In this document: piece after piece, positions 11,051 to 21,500 of the stretch
Layout: the number at the start of each line of letters is the position of its first letter
Position numbering within the stretch: position 1 is the first letter of the stretch
Source of the DNA: Pelargonium cotyledonis
Taxonomy: Eukaryota; Streptophyta; Magnoliopsida; Geraniales; Geraniaceae
NCBI GenBank assembly: GCA_036897625.1
Contig: JAYMTA010000499.1
Coordinates: 1-27,759, forward strand
Reading direction: 5' to 3'
Length of the DNA: 27,759 bases
Position numbers and translations under genes: made by a program
Notes under the pieces: generated by a model
What the model was told of the DNA's origin: nothing
The model's input: only the letters and a program-made list of their open reading frames with translations
The model's database searches: none

Positions 11051-12210
11051 ATAAGCACCAAGAATTACCACATAAATATCCACCATGACTCCGAACGGGT
11101 CGAGCTCGAGACGCAACGATGCCCAAATAATATTGACTTCTTAGCCTGAAATAAATGATAAATATTAAACACTGAGATACTTGAGAACAAATTAGTCTCC
11201 AAATTATGTGATTACTGTACCTAAGTTTGTAATGTATGTGCCTATTTTGATTCGGAGACAGATCAATTGGTTTTCTTATTCCGATTTGAAGTAAGAGGTA
11301 ACAATTGTATGCTTTGAATTTGAATTATATTCTTAATTTTTCTACCCAAGTGTTGAGAGTATGATATTTTTCAAGTTCAATAACAAAGAACACATCGTTA
11401 AGTGGAAATATGAGACGGGTGTCTATGTGTCCAATTACTCTGGACTGACTTAAACTTTTATCAATCTTGACACTCAATAACTACATTTTAGGACTTGTTT
11501 GAACTTTGAAAACCCCAACAACTTGCAGGTATCGGCTTGAAATATCTTGAAACTCACCAATCCCAACACCTGACATTTGTGGGTTAGACTTGTCTGATTT
11601 TTGGTGCCTCAACCTTTGATGAATCTTCCATCAAAGGTTGTGTATACGTGAAATGTGTACATTGAAATCCTTGTATCCTTTTTTGTCTAAATTACGAGGT
11701 TTTTGAACGGGCCTGTGAATTCGCAGGGCTACATCGAAATCTTGGAGTCTTTTGTTATAAGGGGACTACATATTTTAATGGTACAATGAAAATCATTGCA
11801 AAAATTTCAAAAATTAACTATTTTTCTTGTTAGCAATCTCAATATCAATATGGCAGGGGCAAATTGGGTATTCCACTTCAACCCATTATATTAGGAAAGT
11901 GGGTACAAAGTCTTGAAAGTGCAACCCACACAAGCAACACAAAACTGAACCCAGACAATAAGATAAAGATAAGGTCAAAAATCAAAATGATTAAGATAAT
12001 TGTTTTTGGGTCTCTCTAAAATATGTTACAAAATTTTAAGCAAATTGCAAATAAATATTTTATATATAGTTTTATTTTATAGATAACATTTTTTTTATAA
12101 CACATTCATTGCACTTTTTGACTTCATCTCGGTAATGTAAAATTAATGTTATAATAAAGTAACTATTTAAAAAAAAAATGATAGATCGTGTGTGTGTTGT
12201 ACACAAAATA
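11051..12210. other. Intergenic, no gene recognised
   Basis: AT-rich spacer with no coding sense. It contains a 12-bp perfect hairpin at 11610-11640 (CAACCTTTGATG, 7-base loop, CATCAAAGGTTG). The hairpin is too short for a plant miRNA precursor and has no U-run to suggest a terminator. Confidence 0.45.
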
Positions 12211-12220
12211 GTTGAATCTT

Positions 12221-12442
12221 ACCCATGAATTGTGGAGCAGTTGACAACACATGCTAAGTGAGTGGGAAGAGCATTTGCGTTCGATCGTCACTCAACACAC
12301 TCATGGGGAGAGGTGAAGAGCTTTAACTGTGACTAAGCCTCGAATGATATTAGTCTGGGCGTGGTAAACGGTTTAAATGTGTCAACCGCCAATAATGCGG
12401 ACCCTCTCAGAAAACCTATGGTTAAATACCTAAAAAAAAAAA
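12221..12442 (+). mobile_element. tRNA-like SINE with 10-bp target duplication
   Basis: A 222-bp unit ending in eleven A (12432-12442) and flanked by the perfect direct repeat GTTGAATCTT (12211-12220 and 12443-12452). Near the head, ATGCTAAGTGAGTGG resembles a tRNA box A, and GCGTTCGATCGTC about 30 bases on resembles box B. Head, A tail and flanking duplication together are the marks of a SINE moved by LINE machinery. The family is not one I can name. It lies about 480 bp upstream of the aminotransferase ATG. Confidence 0.75.
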
Positions 12443-12452
12443 GTTGAATCTT

Positions 12453-12926
12453 TGGACTTGCAAATAAAAGGACATGAAATCTGACCAACGTTTTTTTGTG
12501 GGATAAGTCGCACAAACCGGTCAGTTTACAAGATAGACCAATTTGCACTAAACTCGTATATTTTGTGCTAAAAATTTAAAACTCGCTACTAGCATTTCTT
12601 GTGGGTGTGGATTTGTATCATGTCTTTCAATCATAATCTAAAATAATTCGATCTGAAATTCGAATTGTCAACTCTAATAAGTAAGAAAAATAAAATAAGT
12701 TACAGTTGAAGATTGGAAGAATAGAGGGTGTTATTTGTCAGAAAAAAATAAAGTATAGGGACTTGTATGCAAAAAAAACACTAAGTATGTGTCATATTGT
12801 AAAATTTGAAAACATTTCGCTGTTCTCTTCCAAGAGCTTATCAAGCAATTAGGCAAAACCAGAAGAAGGAGAATTGAATTACGATTCTGAAATTGGTTCT
12901 TTTCTGCGACAACAAAACATCAATCA
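12453..12926 (+). promoter_or_regulatory. Upstream region and 5' UTR of ornithine aminotransferase gene
   Basis: AT-rich promoter-proximal DNA ending in a likely 5' UTR from about 12815 (CTGTTCTCTTCC, then an A-rich leader) to the ATG at 12927. No strong TATA box is visible. The SINE insertion ends at 12442, so it is within promoter distance. Confidence 0.45.
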
Positions 12927-15900
12927 ATGGCTTCCAAGCTTTGCTTGAAGAAGGTTCTCAATGGAAAGATTCGTTTCAGCTCTCTTGCTCCGGGCAGCTC
13001 CATCGCTTCATCATCTTCTCAGCACCTCATCAACCTTGAACATGAACACAGTGCCCATAAGTAAGATTGTTTTTCCTCTTCCTTTTATGTTTCTGATTCA
13101 CCTCAAGACTGTGTTTTTTGTTGCTAGTGTTGATTTTGCTCATGTTTTGGCTTCTGGGTTTTGCTTATTTTCACCTGATTGATGAAAAAATGCATTTATT
13201 GCTACCATTTTAGTTGTGGGTATGTTTTGGCTTCTGGGTTCGCTTAGTCTCAATGAAAATTTAGGCTATTTCTGTGATCACTTCAGTTTTTTCATCTGTC
13301 GTATGAGAATTTGGGCAGTTTACGTTACCATTTCAGTTTTGAATATGTTTTAGCTTCTGGGTTTCCTTAGTCTCATTTGATGTATGAGAATTTGGGTTTT
13401 TTCTGTTACCATTTCAGTTTTGTATATGTTTTAGCATCTGGGTTTTCTTTTTTCAGCTGATGTATGGAAATTTGGGATGTTTCTGTTACCATTTCAGTTT
13501 CGGACGAGTTTTAACTTGTGGGTTTTGTTTGTTTTTCTCGGTAATGGAATTGGTATATAATTCTCATTCTTGTACTAGCCGTCTGATTGTTTTAAGGATA
13601 TATAATGTGGTAATCGTTATAATCTGTTTGATTTTGAGAGCTGAATCAGTAAATCTTTATTTGGATAAGTTATGATTTAATGATCATGAATAAATAGCTG
13701 AATATGTAACAGTGAAAGAACTGGGGTGGGGGATATTTTTTGGTTGTAAAGTCGGCATATTTAGTTCAATCAATAAACACTATCTTAAATGCCTTGACCT
13801 GAGAATCAGATGTTGAGATGCATGTTAGATTCCATGTTTCAAACTGGAGGTTGCTTAGATTGACTACAAAACAACTCTAGAAACAAACTTAAGTAAAGCT
13901 TTTTATCTTTTTTTTTTCTTTTCTTTTTTAAAGTAAGTAAAGCTTTTCATCTTAAATGTGAACAGAAGAGCCAATTTTGTCTCTGAATTGCATGACCTAA
14001 AAATTATATGTGCTCGATATTTTAAAGATGATTAAAGTATCAGGTAGCCCCTACATCGCGGGCCTGCTAATTTGGTGAGGCTAGAGCTGGCAATTTAGAC
14101 CCAAACCCACAGGCACCCAAAATTCGACCCACATTTTGTCAGGTTTAGGTTGTATAAAATATATCCTATTAGTTTTGGGGTCAGGTTTGCCATAGTATAA
14201 CGCAGGTCAGGAAAACCCACCACACATTTTCTATATATAATCCACAAACCAACTCGACCCACACCTTTTCCGGGTGGGGTTCACTTTTGGTCTTTCAACC
14301 CATAAAAACCGACCTGAAACTCGAATCACCAGCTTACTGGTGAAAGTGGTTTTGGAGTTCCTTAACTTATTCTAAAGTTAGAACCTTTATTGTATTTGAT
14401 TTTGATTTGCCACGCTTTCTTCAGATTTCTGAGTAGATGTTTCCTAAGTCAATGGTTCATGTATTGTTTTTTTTTCTTCATAAATCTGAATCTCTAACTT
14501 ATCTATTTCAAATGCAGCTACCACCCAATTCCTATTGTATTCTCTCAAGCAAAAGGATCATCTATATGGGATCCAGAGGGCAACAAATATTTGGATTTTT
14601 TATCAGCTTATTCGGCAGTTAATCAGGTAATGATGATGTTAGATTATGTGGTATTCATAGTGAGTTGACATTTCACAGTACTATATCTCAACTATTTGAA
14701 CAGACCCTTTTCATTAGTCAGGAGTTATCCTGTGCGTTTTGCAATTCACTCCAATTAATTTAGCACACTGGCTAAACATTTTTTTGTTTGTGTACTTGAA
14801 TGAAATGCAAAATCAGTGGAGTTTTTTTTATAATACTTAGGTAGTGTTTGGATTAGAAATTTTGTTTAGGATTGGAAATCAAGAATGAAAAAGGGAATCA
14901 TATTCTCATTCTTCATGTTTGGATTAAATTTTTTAGTCACGAGTAAATAAAAAATGTGAATCTCATTCCCATTTCCATTCTCATTGTTGATTCCCATTTT
15001 CATTCATTGTTTTCAATCCGATTATCCAAATGCTATTTTAGTCCGTTCTTCAGTAGATTATCGTAGTTGGTGCCCTCCCATACTTTTCTTCTTTATCCAT
15101 ACATTGATTTTAACCGTCACTTAGTATTCAACTTCAATAATTGCTTTTGTAGGGACATTGTCATCCACAGATCATGAAAGCACTACAAGAACAGGCCAAG
15201 CAGCTTACATTAAGCTCCAGGGCATTTTACAATGACAGGTTTCCGATATTTGCTGAGCGGCTGACAAGCATGTTTGGCTATGACATGGTGCTCCCTATGA
15301 ACACTGGTGCTGAAGGTGTGGAAACAGCCTTGAAGTTGGCAAGAAAATGGGGTTACATGAAGAAAAAAATTCCAAAAAATGAGGTGTGTGCTTTTATTGA
15401 ATGTTCAGCTATAACTTTGTGCTCTTATCTAGTATGTAGTAAATCCTGAAACATTCAGAAAGTACCCTTGTCATAGAGGTGGCAACTCGGTTGAAGAGAC
15501 CTAACCCAAACCCACCCGTGTGAGGTGCATGTTCGTGCAGGTTGGGTCCAGTTGTGGATTTTACTTAAAAGATACATGGGTTGCCCAACCCAACCTGCAT
15601 CTTTTCATGGTCCCAATCCGAAAACTAATCAGGTATGACCTGAACTTGCGAAAGGTGGGTTGGATTACGGGCGCCCACAGGTTTGGGTCCAAATTACCAG
15701 TACTGTTTCATATATCTAATAAACTAGATACCTTTTAGATCTTATAGCTATGAATAGAACCATCTGACAAGAATTAAATTCAAATTTGTTGTGATAACTA
15801 TGTATCAATCCAACGTCATAAAAGAGGAAAAGAAACTGAAGTTATTGGAAACCTGTCATTGTAAAATGCAAGGGACAGTTTTGACCATATAGTTATTGGT

Positions 15901-18900
15901 ATTTTAGAGTCTCAAAAGGGACAGTTTTTTTCCTCTATTAAGCAGTTGCAAGTGACAACTTATAATTATTTTTTGTGTACATGCACTTCATATTCAGGCC
16001 TATTTTCTGTTTTCACATTAATTTTTAAAAAGCATGATGTGATTATAGCATGTAGTTTTTCTGTGAGCATTTAGTCATATGATTCCTCATTTTATAGGAT
16101 CGGTGAAGTTACTTGTTTCATACATCTTTTCATTACTCCAACTGATCCATATGCAGGCTATCATTGTATCATGTTGTGGCTGCTTCCATGGTCGTACTCT
16201 GGGTGTTATCTCAATGAGCTGTGACAATGAAGCTACTCGTGGTTTTGGACCATTGCTGCCTGGCCAGCTTAAGGTCGATTTTGGTGGTTCAGCTGCTCTT
16301 GAGAAAGTATTTAAAGGTATGAACTGATAAAGAGTTTCACACTTATGAGACTTACTTTATTGGATTTACGAGACTCACAACACTGAATTTATGCGACTGC
16401 ATTGTTTTTGTGGTCCAATTCTAGTCCTTTATTGTCAGAAAACCAGACCGACCTTATTATTTATCTCTGTTATGGAATGCAGAACATGGAGATCGAATTG
16501 CTGGATTTCTTTTTGAACCTATTCAAGGCGAGGCTGGGGTATGTATGCTTTGGAATTAACTATTGGAGCAGGGCCGACAATATTGGTCATGACCCCTGAT
16601 TCGACATGAACACAACACAATTTTAAGTGGGTTTGGGTTCATCTTAATTTCGTTCATTTTTTTTTTTTGATAAGCGCGGGACAGCAGGCCTGCTTTGCAG
16701 GCCAGTGTTTCTCAAACCCCCCGTAGGGGGCGTCACACTGTTAGTTGTTAGTTCCCTTAAACCCATAAATCCCTCCCCATACCGTCGGCAAGGACACTCG
16801 AACCTGAGACCTCAAAGGAAATCCAAAGCGTATCAACCGCTTGGCCCATCCGCTTGGCCCACCTAACTCATTCAATTAAATGGGTCATGTAACCCATTTA
16901 GCTACCTATTTAAGGATAAAATGGTAACATTTTAAAATTATTGTGTCAATAATGACGTGTAAACTAAATGAGTCAAATATATAGTCATGTCGGGTTAACA
17001 CAAACCCATTTATTTAATGTGTCCCGTCATGTCATGTCATTTTGAACCCAATTATTTAAACGAGTTGAGTGAGTTGTGTTCGTGTCTTGAAACTCAGCTT
17101 ATTTAAAAGTCAGATACATGAGGCGGAACTGTTTTGTCAAGTCTGTAGAGTTTGTGTGGTCAAAGATTGCATTTTCCCGTAGCAATTTCCGTAATTATCT
17201 TACTAGATCAATTTTCCTAAATGAACCGGAGAGATTGTATACCTGTTCATCCCCATTCCACACCACCAAATAGCTTCAGCTTATAGGTTGGAACTAAGCG
17301 TAACATGGAATCTGAGACGGTCCATGTAGATCCTCCTAACAGGGACCATACTTGCAAAACCTTATGTCACCCAAAAGTGGGACTGTGGTCTACTTGAAAA
17401 GGAGCCACATCTCATAATGTTGCCTCGTTTATTAGTCCTAACCACAAAAAGTGATCTGTTGCTTCTCTCTGTTTTTTTTTTTACTTCTTTCTTTGTTAAA
17501 TGGACATTTTTGTAACTATTATCATTTTATGTTCTGTTAAGAGCATTTAATTGTATTGGCAGGTTATAATTCCTCCAGACGGTTATCTGAAAGCAGTCCG
17601 AGATCTTTGTTCAAAATATAATATTTTGATGATTGCCGATGAAATACAAACTGGCTTAGCACGTACCGGAAAGTTGTTGGCTTGTGATTGGGAAGATGTT
17701 AGGCCAGATTTAGTGGTAAGGCCCTTGGTTCATTTGACGAGTTTTATTTTCAAAATTATATTTTCCGTATTTATGTCTTTTTATTTGTTTTGTAATTTGA
17801 ATTCTCTCAGAGAAAAGAAATATCATATCTAATATGAAAAGCCATTGCAAGTAGAATTAGGAACTATATCCATTTTTCCTAAACCTAATACGTCTCCATA
17901 TGTAAATAACTCCTTCATGGTTTTCTTCAGATTCTAGGAAAAGCATTGGGCGGTGGAGTCATACCCGTAAGTGCCGTGCTTGCGGACAAAGATGTAATGC
18001 TCTGTATCCAGCCTGGAGAGCATGGAAGGTTTGCAATTCTAGCCGTTTATATCATGTCTTTTTTTAGAACACTTTTTTTTTTTACATCAGCTTCCTTACT
18101 CTTATTTGAAAATATTATTATGCTTTGTACTCCGTTTCTTGAAGATTGTTCACTAGTTAATTGTTATCCAGAATTCTGTCTAGAACAATATAATCTAATA
18201 GTGCATAGCACATAAAGCAAGAATAGTTAGTCTCAGTTATGATATAGTCTATCTACTAGCTCCGATTAAGTTGATTTTGCATAAGATAGAGTGGAAAAAG
18301 TAGAAGATTCGAATTACTTTTGCTAAAGGATTCATGTGGCTGACCCAAATGTTGCTTGGTTAATGATTCATGAAGATTCCAATGAGTCTGGGTAATGTTG
18401 TTTAGGTGTTCCCAGCTAGGTTAATGAAGGTTCAAATATGGAGTTGGTAAATTAGCAAATGAGGCTTACGTCCATAGAAAACCTGGAAATATTATTCTTT
18501 ATCAATAGTTAATAAAGTGTTGTTTCTATATATGTTTTTTTATACACGAAAATTGTTCATATCCATTCTTATGCTAATACACAAATGCAACATTAATCGT
18601 CGTTACTTACTTTGCTGTCTGTTTATTTCTTGAACAGATGTATGCAGTTGTGTTGTAAAGTTGAAGTTTATCTTTCAGGATCTAACTGTGTTGTGATTTG
18701 TTATATTTCTCAGCACCTTTGGCGGAAATCCTTTGGCCAGTTCTGTTGCGGTTGCCTCACTGGATGTGATCAGGGATGAGAAACTTGCTGAGAGGTATCG
18801 TATCTGTTTATGATTATGACTATAGGACTCAAAGGTTGACTAATAATATATCAGTTTAGGGTTCAATGTTGAACTTAGTATTTCCTTGGAAACAACCTCT

Positions 18901-19990
18901 TTGACATCTCTTTTTGCAAGATCACGAATAAAAAAGTCATTAGTCATTTCAATGCCATGATTTACTTTCAGGAAACAAACTATTCGATTGAGATAGGTCT
19001 TAAAATAAGTGTATTGACTTCCTGGTATCCTCATGAAAATAGTACCCTTAATAAAAATGAGCGCAATAGCTATGACTAATAAATAATCTTTCGGTTGTGC
19101 AGATCGGCTCAATTGGGAGAGGAGCTTAGGAATCAGTTACTTGAAATTCAAAAGCAATTCCCAGAATATATTAAGGAAGTGAGAGGAAGAGGTTTGTTTA
19201 ATGCCGTGGAGCTCAACAGTAAGAGTTTGTCCCCCGTTTCTGCATTTGACATCTGTGTGAAGTTGAAGGAGAGAGGAATTCTGGCTAAGCCTACGCATGA
19301 TACTATTATCCGATTGACGCCTCCACTCTGCATGAGGTAAGAGAACTTAGTCAATGAGTCTATGAAACTTCCACTTTCTTGCCTTCACCACTATGGTTCA
19401 TTTGTGCGTATGTGACATGATATTTTTCCATCTGTTCGGCCTATCATTTGACTTTGTGTAAACTCCTAGGAAAGAAAATATGATGTTGGAATTGCTCAAC
19501 TGCGCAAATCCTTCTATGGCATATAGCTCATAGGCCCATAATATTTGTAAAGAAGACCGGTGGTTTTGGTGCATTACCCGAAATTTGAATAAAAGAAGCT
19601 TGATCACTAAGGGTGGGAGAAATAGCAATGACTTGGTGGAGTAACTACAAAATTGTTGGTTTCAATTTTTAGAGTAGAAAAGTTGAAATCGGGCCTTCAA
19701 CTATCAGTTGAAGTTTTTATTTTAGTTAGTCATTTACTTGGTATCAACTATCAACTATCAAAGCCTTGTAAACCTAGAGGTCACATGTTACTCACAGCCC
19801 TAATTTCTTGAATATGGTATTTTTCAGTCTCGACGAGCTCCGAGAAGGCTCAAAGGCGCTGCACGATGTTCTTGAGCACGATGTACCGAAGATGCAAAAG
19901 GAAAAGCCCGAGAAAACTTCCCATGGAGCAGCAACCTCCAATGTATGTGACCGTTGTGGACGTTCCAGTTCTTCAGATACAAATCACTGA
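12927..19990 (+). CDS. OAT: Ornithine delta-aminotransferase, mitochondrial
   Basis: Ten coding exons: 12927-13060, 14518-14626, 15153-15383, 16157-16316, 16483-16538, 17563-17715, 17931-18028, 18714-18794, 19103-19336, 19828-19990. All are GT-AG and in frame, giving 472 residues; Arabidopsis delta-OAT is close to that. The enzyme is a class III PLP aminotransferase turning ornithine and 2-oxoglutarate into glutamate-5-semialdehyde and glutamate, feeding arginine breakdown and proline. Visible marks: a Ser/Lys-rich mitochondrial presequence (about 1-40), GHCHP (82-86), NTGAEGVE, the cofactor stacking region CCGCFHGR (164-171), [16 protein letters not shown] with Asp256, ILGKALGGG with the Schiff-base Lys285, GSTFGGNP, RLTPPL, and a plant-type tail ending with CDRCGR. 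Nothing essential is missing and the gene looks functional. Introns 1, 2, 3 and 5 carry transposons; introns 7 and 8 (18029-18713, 18795-19102) show nothing recognisable, nor does the last intron. Confidence 0.97.
13141..13560 (+). repeat. About 80-bp tandem repeat in OAT intron 1
   Basis: Units begin near 13143, 13223, 13345, 13429 and 13508 with TGTTTTRGCTTCTGGGTT and close with TTACCATTTCAGTTTT. Spacing is about 80, 122, 84 and 79 bp; the second unit is longer by about half a unit. The repeat starts some 80 bp after the first splice donor. It is non-coding. Confidence 0.75.
14080..14335. mobile_element. hAT-like MITE in OAT intron 1
   Basis: The left end is AGAGCTGGCAATTTAGACCC and the right end, reverse complemented, AAGCTGGTGATTCGAG, with a body of CCCAAACCCAC/CGACCC-type phrases. 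Such 'GGTGGCAATT...' elements are common short plant hAT relatives. Candidate 8-bp target copies TTGGTGAG (14072-14079) and CTGGTGAA (14336-14343) agree at 6 of 8 bases, so the boundaries are approximate. Confidence 0.5.
14840..15037. mobile_element. GGTAGYGTTTGGAT MITE, copy C, in OAT intron 2
   Basis: A 198-bp element with ends GGTAGTGTTTGGAT and, reverse complemented, AATAGCATTTGGAT. It is flanked by TTA on both sides (14837-14839 and 15038-15040). A TTA/TAA duplication is the signature of PIF/Harbinger (Tourist) elements. It is the best-kept copy of the family here and has no coding capacity. Confidence 0.7.
15474..15702. mobile_element. hAT-like MITE in OAT intron 3
   Basis: Starts TAGAGGTGGCAACTCGG and ends AAATTACCAGTA, with internal GGTTGGGT and CCCAACCCAACC runs that can pair. 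It is the same general type as the element in intron 1 but not a close copy. No target duplication could be seen. Confidence 0.45.
16565..17100. repeat. 'AACACAA...ATGGGTCATGT' repeat split by a SINE, OAT intron 5
   Basis: Sequence on both sides of the SINE (16565-16656 and 16868-17100) is one kind of repeat, with ATGAACACAACAC, GTGGGTTTGGGTTC, AATGGGTCATGTAACCCATTT and GGGTTAACACAAACCCATTT. Related phrases recur at 20345-20560 and 22216-22900. Its class is unknown to me. Confidence 0.5.
16657..16867 (-). mobile_element. SINE in OAT intron 5, antisense to the gene
   Basis: Read on the minus strand, a head with GGGCCAAGCGG (box A-like) is followed by CTCAGGTTCGAGTGTCC (box B, GGTTCGA). Then come a GC-rich body (CAAAGCAGGCCTGCTGTCCC) and an A12 tail, which is the T run at 16657-16668. 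Flanks TCGTTCA (16650-16656) and TCATTCA (16868-16874) agree at 6 of 7 bases and are a likely target duplication. It is a different family from the SINE at 12221. Confidence 0.7.
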
Positions 19991-20344
19991 AAGGTCAGAA
20001 TATATAAGCTATATTTGGGATACAGAAAATGATATGAGAAATGGGTAGGGAAACTCACAAGACTCTTCGTCAATAAGATGATCATTCATAAAGTCTTAAC
20101 ATATGCATTATTGCCTACTTTTATTTTCTTTTGGTACAATATTGTGAGTTTGTCACATTTGTATTAAAATAGAATATAATGGAAATAATTCTTTTCTTTT
20201 TCTTTGTGGAGGAGACATAAGAAAGTATTATTTTATTTAGCACAGTAGTATCCCATGAGAACCTTGGAAGCTCATAGATATGATCTTATTGAAAATATAT
20301 GTGTTATTTGTTTGTTTAAATTGTAATCATTGTATGTGTATAAG
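19991..20344 (+). other. 3' UTR and flank of OAT gene
   Basis: Follows the stop codon at 19988-19990. It is AT-rich with ATTAAAATAGAATATAATGG near 20163, a plausible poly(A) control region. The open frame at 19866-20048 overlaps the last exon in another frame and is not real. Confidence 0.45.
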
Positions 20345-20560
20345 TTTAGTGGTGTTAAATGGGTAGACTTGAACCGACAGATTATTAAACTAGTTGAATT
20401 ACACAACTAGCTTACTTTCAATTTATGAGCAGGTCAACACAATGTAACACTATCAACACTTTTAAATAAATGAGTTTAAAATTACATGATCTAATCTGAC
20501 ATGTTAAAATGAGCGGGGTAATATTGACCATATGTTTAATCCATTTAATTTATAGGGTTT
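20345..20560. repeat. Dispersed 'AAATGGGTA...GTCAACACAA' repeat
   Basis: Contains TTAAATGGGTAGACTTGAACC, ACACAACTAGC, GGTCAACACAATGTAACAC and ACATGTTAAAATGAGCGGG, which resemble the repeat around the SINE in OAT intron 5. Its borders cannot be fixed. Confidence 0.4.
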
Positions 20561-20586
20561 GTTTTTAGTTTTTACCGGAGGGATTG

Positions 20587-20784
20587 AGGATCTTAAGCCA
20601 AGAATTTTTTTGCTTAAGCGCTTCCACCAATGAGATTATGACACTTCATTTAAAATACTTGGATCCAGCGGGTCGCTCCGCTTCCACAAATTCATTTGGG
20701 TGGGTAACTGAGTATTTTAATGAGGTGACAATCTTTCATTGGTTTGGTTTAGCCTAAGCCAAAAAATTCTTGGCTTAGATTCCT
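20587..20784. mobile_element. 198-bp fold-back MITE
   Basis: The left arm AGGATCTTAAGCCAAGAATT continues through ACCAATGAGATTATGACACTTCATTTAAAATACT. The right arm reverse complemented is AGGAATCTAAGCCAAGAATT, continuing ACCAATGAAAGATTGTCACCTCATTAAAATACT. Arms of about 75 bp pair with a few gaps around a 50-bp centre. No target duplication is clear, so the superfamily is unassigned. Confidence 0.65.
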
Positions 20785-20939
20785 TATTTTCTTTACCATG
20801 TATATTTAGAAAATTACATTTTTATCCTGAAATGGATGAGTCAATACTACTCAGACCTATCTAAATTCGTGTCGCGATACAAACTGTCACCCCTAATGAA
20901 CATGCACAAGAATCTCAGACTGTGTATGCACTTAAAAAT

Positions 20940-21069
20940 TTGTCATGATAATCAAGAATGAGAATGAGATTTCAATTTCATTATCGTCAAAACATTATAA
21001 AAGAAATGAGAATTTCTTCGCCATTCACAATTGATTCTTGTTTGTGAACAAAAAATTTAATCCAAACAT
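20940..21069. mobile_element. GGTAGYGTTTGGAT MITE, copy D (fragment)
   Basis: Shares AATCAAGAATGAGAATGAGATT and the right end TTAATCCAAACATCT with the other copies. The left terminus is missing or unrecognisable. It lies 37 bp left of the Mutator-like MITE. Confidence 0.45.
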
Positions 21070-21106
21070 CTACTTCAGATAAAAACTGGTTCGAATAGCC
21101 ATAGTA

Positions 21107-21491
21107 GAAAAAATGTTCAATTTAGTCCATGAACTATTCAAAACATTTGGATATAATCCCTCAACTTTCAAGTGTTTCAGAATAGTACAAATTTCACAAA
21201 AGTGATTAGAATTAGTTCAAAGTTAGATAAAAATGTTTGACGGAAGGACATTCCGTCAAATAAGGAGACAGAATCCGTTAGTTGTGCTCATGTGGAATTA
21301 GTCCGCGTCAACACACTTGACGGATTCCGTCTCTCCATTTGACGGAATGTCCTTCCGTCAAACGATTTGCTCAAACTTTGGACTAAAATCAATTGTTTTG
21401 CTCAACTTTGAATTATTATAAAACTCTTGAATGTTGAGGGACTAAATCCAAACATTTTGGATAGTTCAGAGACTAAATTGAATCTTTTTCC
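21107..21491. mobile_element. Mutator-like fold-back MITE with 9-bp target duplication
   Basis: A 385-bp element made almost entirely of two inverted arms of about 170 bp. The left begins GAAAAAATGTTCAATTTAGTCC; the right reversed begins GGAAAAAGATTCAATTTAGTC. Both continue with GAACTATYCAAAA, TCCCTCAAC and TTTGACGGAAGGACATTCCG. The perfect 9-bp direct repeat GCCATAGTA flanks it (21098-21106 and 21492-21500). A 9-bp duplication with long terminal inverted repeats is the Mutator/MULE hallmark. No transposase is encoded, so it must have been mobilised by an element elsewhere. The perfect duplication suggests a fairly recent insertion, although the arms have diverged. Confidence 0.85.
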
Positions 21492-21500
21492 GCCATAGTA

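Noticed and set aside
11610-11640. 12-bp perfect hairpin as a miRNA precursor or terminator
   Set aside because: The stem is too short for a plant pre-miRNA, and rho-independent terminators do not apply in a plant nucleus.
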